Source: Peromyscus leucopus (Eukaryota > Chordata > Mammalia > Rodentia > Cricetidae). Taken from it: a stretch of DNA of 64,000 bases. A model generated the notes under the pieces. It did no database searches. It had not been told where the DNA came from and saw nothing but the letters and a program-made list of their open reading frames with translations. Below, piece by piece: positions 58,807-64,000 of the stretch (its first letter is position 1; each line of letters opens with the position of its first letter). The stretch spans positions 63,725,334-63,789,333 of the forward strand of contig NC_051084.1 of NCBI RefSeq assembly GCF_004664715.2, given 5' to 3'. Position numbers and translations under genes: made by a program.

Positions 58807-61800
58807 AAAGTTTTCAGTTTTTTAAATGTGGTATCTAGATCTATCCAGATGTGAAGAACTTCCCGTACCAGACAGTCCTGAACCCTTAATTCAATGTTTT
58901 CATAGAAGATTTTGAGCTCTTTTCTTTGAGGAGAAAAATACATTGTTTTCCAAGTGAGAGTTAAATGAACATTTAGTCACCAGTAAAATCAGATACGCTT
59001 AATTCTGACTAGCCTTTGAAATCCTACCTGCTTCTCTTTAAGAAAATATATCTAGACTTCATTGTATAACCAATCATATAGGTGAAATTGGACACAGGGC
59101 TGTGTTCTAGCACAAACAAAAAGGTTAGTAAGCATTGTAGGCAGCATTTTTATGTAAATTACTGTCAAAAAAGAGTCTATTTCATTTCTTCTTTACACAG
59201 GGACCTTGCATATTACACATTGAAAATAATAGATTCCTAAAATGTAAGAAATCCTGGCTGCCAAGATCCATGCTGAAGGAGAAACTTCTTTAGAATAGTG
59301 CTCCTGTTCAAATTTCATGAACAAATAAATGTTTACTATGCTTGACTCATGTACAAGTTTTCAATGATTTGTTATAGATGTTACTATGACCTAATTAATT
59401 GGCTTCCTAGGAACTTACATCACTATCTTTAGACGAGAAAGAGAAATGACCATTCATCAAGGTTATTCTGAGGATGAACAGGAAAAAGTGGCCACTTTTA
59501 AAGTAAAACCCCATCATTTATTTTAGCATGGTTTCAACAAGGGATATTCACAATCTGGATGCCAACACCTGGCCACTTTGTGTCCCAGAATCCTGGCTAG
59601 GGATGGTGAGGGAATGAGGAACGTACAGACACAAAGACACACATTCAATTATGTTGGCATTTGGTAGAGTTCATTAACCCATACCACCACAACCTAGAAC
59701 CCCCATGTGCTTATTAGATATAGCACAGGGAAAGGGTTAGCTAGTCTGTTAAAAGGTCTTTATAGGAAAGCAGCTTTAGGTGGTAAATATAAAAAAGGAG
59801 AAAGTGAAATTGCTAGTCTTTGCTATTCATAAACACTTATGTTTGAAATATCGAGGAAAGCTTTGTCTTCTCTCTTGAGCCAAGTCCAAATGGGTAACAG
59901 CTCTACCTATTATTTACCAAGGTCCAATTGGTCTCAGAGTCCTGAATAGGCCTTGTTCATGTCAAAATACACATTCACTCAGGACTTTACTCATTTAGGT
60001 CTTCTGCCTATCCTTACAGGAAGACAGAAACTCTTTCTATACAAAATACCCTTCTTCAGTGAGAATACATGATGATTACTATAGGCTTTTTTACAGGTAT
60101 TTATACTGTAGGTAACAATTTATCCTTAGGATTATGAAGATTAACCTGTGGAATGAATAAAAGGAAGATAACATTTGTAAGAATGGAGGTGCTATTTCCA
60201 TTCCAGTATATGGTTCAGAGAAATAAAAAGAAAATGGGATTTGCTACAGCTCTTCTCCTTCTGCCAAGGATATCCCTGAACCTCATGTATGTGAAACACC
60301 ACTAGTATATCCTTTTATCATCATGAGCTAAAAGCTGGAACAGAGTGGCTTCAGAGACTAAGAAAATAGATGTGAGCTAAGAATTTGTTGTGCTTGAAAA
60401 ATACCAGAACTATTTTCTACCTTCTGGTAGAGCTAAATTCTTTTGTCTTTTAACTAATAGGATTTATACATTTAAATGTCTAATAGAAGAGCATTTCCAG
60501 TCAATTTTTATATTTTCTAACATCCCTTGTGCCTTTACTAACTGATTGCTTGATTTTTGTTTGTTTCATATAATGGCATAGCTTTCATTTGTCCCCACAA
60601 TGTAATAAAACTTTATCACTAATGTAATCACTGTGAGTATTTAGAATATCAGTGAAGCATAGACTTGGATCAAAGGGACTATGGCATTTTAATGAACAGC
60701 CTATTCTAAGTAGCCATGTGGTTGGGTTAAAATGTAACATGCTATTCTGGATGAACTCTCCTAGTATCACAGACTGTTCTGGGGTTTTCAACCTCAGAGA
60801 TTTCACATTATTCTCTGTGAGAATAGTTTCTAGTTTGAGGGTCACTGAAAAGTAGCATTGCTTCAAGACTGCTCGAATCACAGTCTCTTCTGCTGCAATG
60901 CTTCTGCCTAGTTTCCTTCACCTTGAACTGATTCTAACTTGGTTAGGTCTTCCTTTGATTATTTTGTTATTGCAAAATCCCATTCTTTCCTCCCAATGGT
61001 AGCACACCTGTTGAAGCTTCTACTCTAAGTTTGTTCTTTATTTCCTCATTCAGAAGTTCTGTGAGATTAGACGGATGTTATCGATATCTTATCATTTAAT
61101 ATTTGTTCTTGCCTCCATGCACTGCACATGTCTTGTGCTTGGTGTTTATTTCACCAAAAACATTCCCATCTCCACCCAAATATGAAAATGCTAGTCATAC
61201 TTATTTTTATATCTCACATACTATTGTCATAGGAGGTTAATCAAGCAGGGCTACATATTGAATTAGAGACAGTTTTAAGTTGCAAAACCGGCAAGAGATT
61301 GATTTATATCTTAAAGGATCAAGTTTATAAAATGAATGCTCAAAGAAAAAGAAAGTGAGAGACCTGGAACAAAAAATAAACACAATTTTCTTCAAAGTTG
61401 AAGAGAGTGATGAGCCCATATTGACAAAATCTTCAGGCAAAAAGAATATGGGTTCTTTGTCTTCTAGGCTAAAGATCAAAATAAGATAATATGAACCTTC
61501 TCCACAGTGATAGTCTACATAATGTCTTTAGATATGGAGTGCTGGGAACCATGGAGTTGGCCTGGCCTAGCTGCCTAGAGAGACATGTGTCATAGATATT
61601 TTTTAGATTAGAGTCCATAGCTTCTGGGACACTATATGCTTTCCAGATTCTAAGAAAGTGAGGCACTCCGTCAGGAAGTGAATAGTTCAGCCTCTTTTGT
61701 GTTTCTTTGTATGTTCTCTTAGTAGTCAAGGAAGCTTCCTGGACAGGACAATTGACCTTAGACATGGATCTTGTGTACCCTGTATAGTTTGCAAATTTCA

Positions 61801-62229
61801 TTGTATCCTGGCAACTGCAACAGTATTTATCCTGGAAATTGCCATTATATTCTGTTTCTGATAAAGGTGTAAAAAGTCTGATCACTCTCAATAAAAGTTG
61901 TCACAGCCCCAGTCTTGAGATGGCCCCAGTCTTGAGTTGATCTGGTTTAATAACTCATGATCCTATTAGTTGACCTTGGCCTGGTAAGTAAGCTCAGGCA
62001 CTTACAATGGAGTATATGTGGTCTCTGGATTGTCTTATGAAATGCTATGCTATAGTTTATACTTAGCACTGGTTTCTCCTTAGAGGCTTATTGGTGTTTA
62101 TTTAAAAACTCTTTCAATAGATTCATGTTTATATTTAGTGGAAATAGATTTTCAAGGACAATGATGATAGGAATTGTGGAGGGCCATGGATAGAACCTGC
62201 AATGAACTTCTTATAAAGTACCTTAAAAG
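58807..62229. other. Unique or unrecognised sequence with a 140-aa minus-strand frame
   Basis: No gene that I can support. The longest frame (61891 to 61469, minus, 140 codons, seven Cys, no signal peptide or domain recognised) shows no repeat artefact in it, so it is noted, but conservation or transcripts would be needed to call it. It may be part of an unrecognised rodent interspersed repeat. Confidence 0.4.
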
Positions 62230-62650
62230 TTGTATCTTTCATCCACTTGGACTTGAGTTTTGTGCATGGCAACAGATATGGATCTATTTGCAGTCTTCTA
62301 CATACTGACATCCAGTTATGCCATTACCATTTGTGGAAGATGCTTTCATTTTTTTTTCCATTGTACAGTTTTGGCTTCTTTGTCAAAAATCTCGTGTTCA
62401 TGTGTGTGCAGATTAATGTTGGGGTATTCAATTTGATTCCATTGATCAACATGTCAGTTTTTTATGCTAGTATCAAGCTGGTTGTTTTTTTTTTTTTTTG
62501 TTTGTTGTTTTTTTCCATATGAAGCTGAGGATGTTCTCTTGAGGTCTGTGAAAAATTGTGATGGAATTTTGATGGGGATTGCATTGAATCTGTAGATTGC
62601 TGTTGGTAAGATTTTCATTTTTATTATGTTGATTCTACTTACCATGAGCC
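62230..62650 (-). mobile_element. Inverted 5' part of an L1 (twin-primed copy)
   Basis: Minus-strand L1 ORF2: the frame at 62454-62645 contains '[20 protein letters not shown]', a conserved ORF2 segment, followed by 'HVDQWNQIE' in another frame near 62430. An internal deletion and an A-rich run (T-rich on the plus strand at 62483-62515) lie between. At its outer edge 'atccacttggacttga' (62241-62256) is the inverted counterpart of 62662-62677 in the next segment. Confidence 0.9.
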
Positions 62651-64000
62651 ATGTACAACATTCAAGTCCAAGTGGATCAAAGACTTCAACATATATCTAG
62701 TTACACTGAACCTGATAGAAAAGAAAATAGGAAGTAGCCTTGAATGCATTGGCACAGGAGATCACTTCTTAAATAAAACACTAGTAGCACAAACACTGAG
62801 AGCAACAATTAATAAATAGGATATCATGAAACTGAGAAGCTTCTGCAAGGCAGAGGACCTTAGGCAAAGAACATGGTAAATAAGACAAAATGACAACCTA
62901 CAGAATGGGAAAATCTTCACCAACCCCACACTTTACAGATGGCTGATCTCCAAAATATATAAAGAACTCAAGAAACTAGACATGAAAATACCAAGCAATC
63001 CAATTGAAAAATGAGATACAGAAGTAAACAAGAGAATTCTCAAAAGAATCCCAGATGGCAAAACACATTTACGGAATTGTTCAACATCCTTAGTCATCGG
63101 GGAAATGCAAATCAAAATGACTCTGAGATACCATCTTACACATTTCAGAATGGCTAAGATCAAAAACACTGATGACAGCTTTTATTAGAGAGGATATGGA
63201 GCAAGAAGAACACTCCTCCACTGTTGGTGGGAGTGCAATCCTGTACAGCCACTTTGGAAATCAGTATGTGGTTTCTCAGAAAATTGAGAATCAATATACC
63301 TCAAGATTCAATGATACCACTCTTCAGCATATATCCAGGAATGCTCAATCATACCACAAGAATACTTGCTCATGCTCTAAGCTCAAGCAGTATTATTCAT
63401 AATAGCCAGAACCTGGAAACAACATAGATGACCCTCAACAAAAGAATAGATAAAGAAAATATGGTACATACACACAATGGAGTACTACTTAGCAGTTAAA
63501 AAAACGACATCATGAAATTTGTAAGCAAATGGATGGAACTATAAAATATCATCCTGATTGAGTTAACCCAGACTCAGAAAGACAAACATGGTATGTATTC
63601 ACTTATAAGTGGATACTATATGTAAAGCAAACGATAACCAGACTACAACCCACAGCTCCAGAGAAGCTATCTAACAAGGAGGACCCTAAGAGGAATGTAA
63701 GGATTGCCCTGGGAAGAGGAAATAGATTAGATCTTCTGAGTAAACTGGGAGTGAGGGGGTAATAGAGGGTAGGGTATGGGGGATGAGAACATAAGGGAAT
63801 GAGATGGTCAAGCTAGAACAGGAAAGGAGTGGGGGATATTTTGATAGAGGGGGACATCATGGGGATAGGGAGAAACCTGGTGCTAGGGAAGTTCCCAGGA
63901 ATCGACAAGGATGACCCCCAGCTTAGACTACTAGCAATAGTGGAGAGGGTGCCTGAGCTGCCTTGCCCGGTAATCAGATTGGCAAATACCCTAACTGTCA
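62651..64000 (+). mobile_element. L1 3' part (ORF2 C-terminus plus 3'UTR), runs off the window
   Basis: Begins 'tcaagtccaagtggat' (62662) and proceeds through the ORF2 C-terminal region ('tactacttagcagttaaaaaaacgacatcatg' near 63483, 'gacaaacatggtatgtattcact' near 63582) into the 3'UTR. Together with the inverted segment before it, it forms one insertion. Poly-A and right duplication lie beyond the window. Frames at 63172-63427 are ORF2 pieces. Confidence 0.93.

Overview
The window looks like nuclear DNA of a rodent, most likely a cricetid (hamster, vole or deer-mouse group). It is AT-rich and holds B1, B3, B4/RSINE1 and ID SINEs, rodent-type L1 LINEs, ERVK- and MaLR-like LTRs, old MIR copies and many long dinucleotide microsatellites. 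The youngest B1 copies (9527-9687, 14391-14582, 21997-22158, 48662-48836) carry 'ggcgcaaagctacacagag' or a close variant where mouse B1 reads 'cagccagggctacacagag'. I associate that form with cricetid genomes; this is inference from memory, not a search. I find no supportable protein-coding exon, rRNA, tRNA, CRISPR array, operon or prokaryotic feature. The open reading frames present are chance frames in microsatellites, SINEs, LTRs or unique DNA, or decayed L1 ORFs. The best reading is an intergenic or deep-intronic region.

Layout. 1-22.5 kb is dense in repeats: L1 3' ends at 848-1906, 5165-5530 and 10480-10622, older L1 at 12880-13395 and 16676-17485, about a dozen SINEs, and long (GA)n, (TC)n and (TG)n tracts. 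A GC-richer unique island sits at 8310-9080 and another unique block at about 18500-19130. From 22.5 to 32.9 kb there are almost no young transposons. That block contains a strong cluster of TGACAG/CTGTCA hexamers (30662-31146) with an octamer and a TAATTA site, a candidate distal enhancer. From 33.4 to 35.5 kb two related LTRs face each other, and between them lies a retrocopy with a 16-17 bp target-site duplication (34241-34717). An ERVK-like solo LTR with a perfect 6-bp duplication is at 40079-40596.

44.4-50.6 kb holds an L1 3' end with a perfect 28-bp palindrome, an RSINE1 running into a (CA)n(CG)n tract, a cluster of SINEs, and a match to the CTCF consensus in unique sequence at 49984-49998. 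53.65-58.74 kb is a reverse-strand L1 that keeps tandem 5'UTR units, ORF1 and most of ORF2 but has lost its 3' end and carries a B1 insertion. The window ends in an L1 whose 5' part is inverted relative to its 3' part (62230-64000), the signature of twin priming.

No genes here work together as a pathway. The functional candidates are regulatory: the TGACAG cluster, the CTCF-like site and the unique GC-richer islands. Repeat family names come from recalled consensus features and are less certain for old copies.
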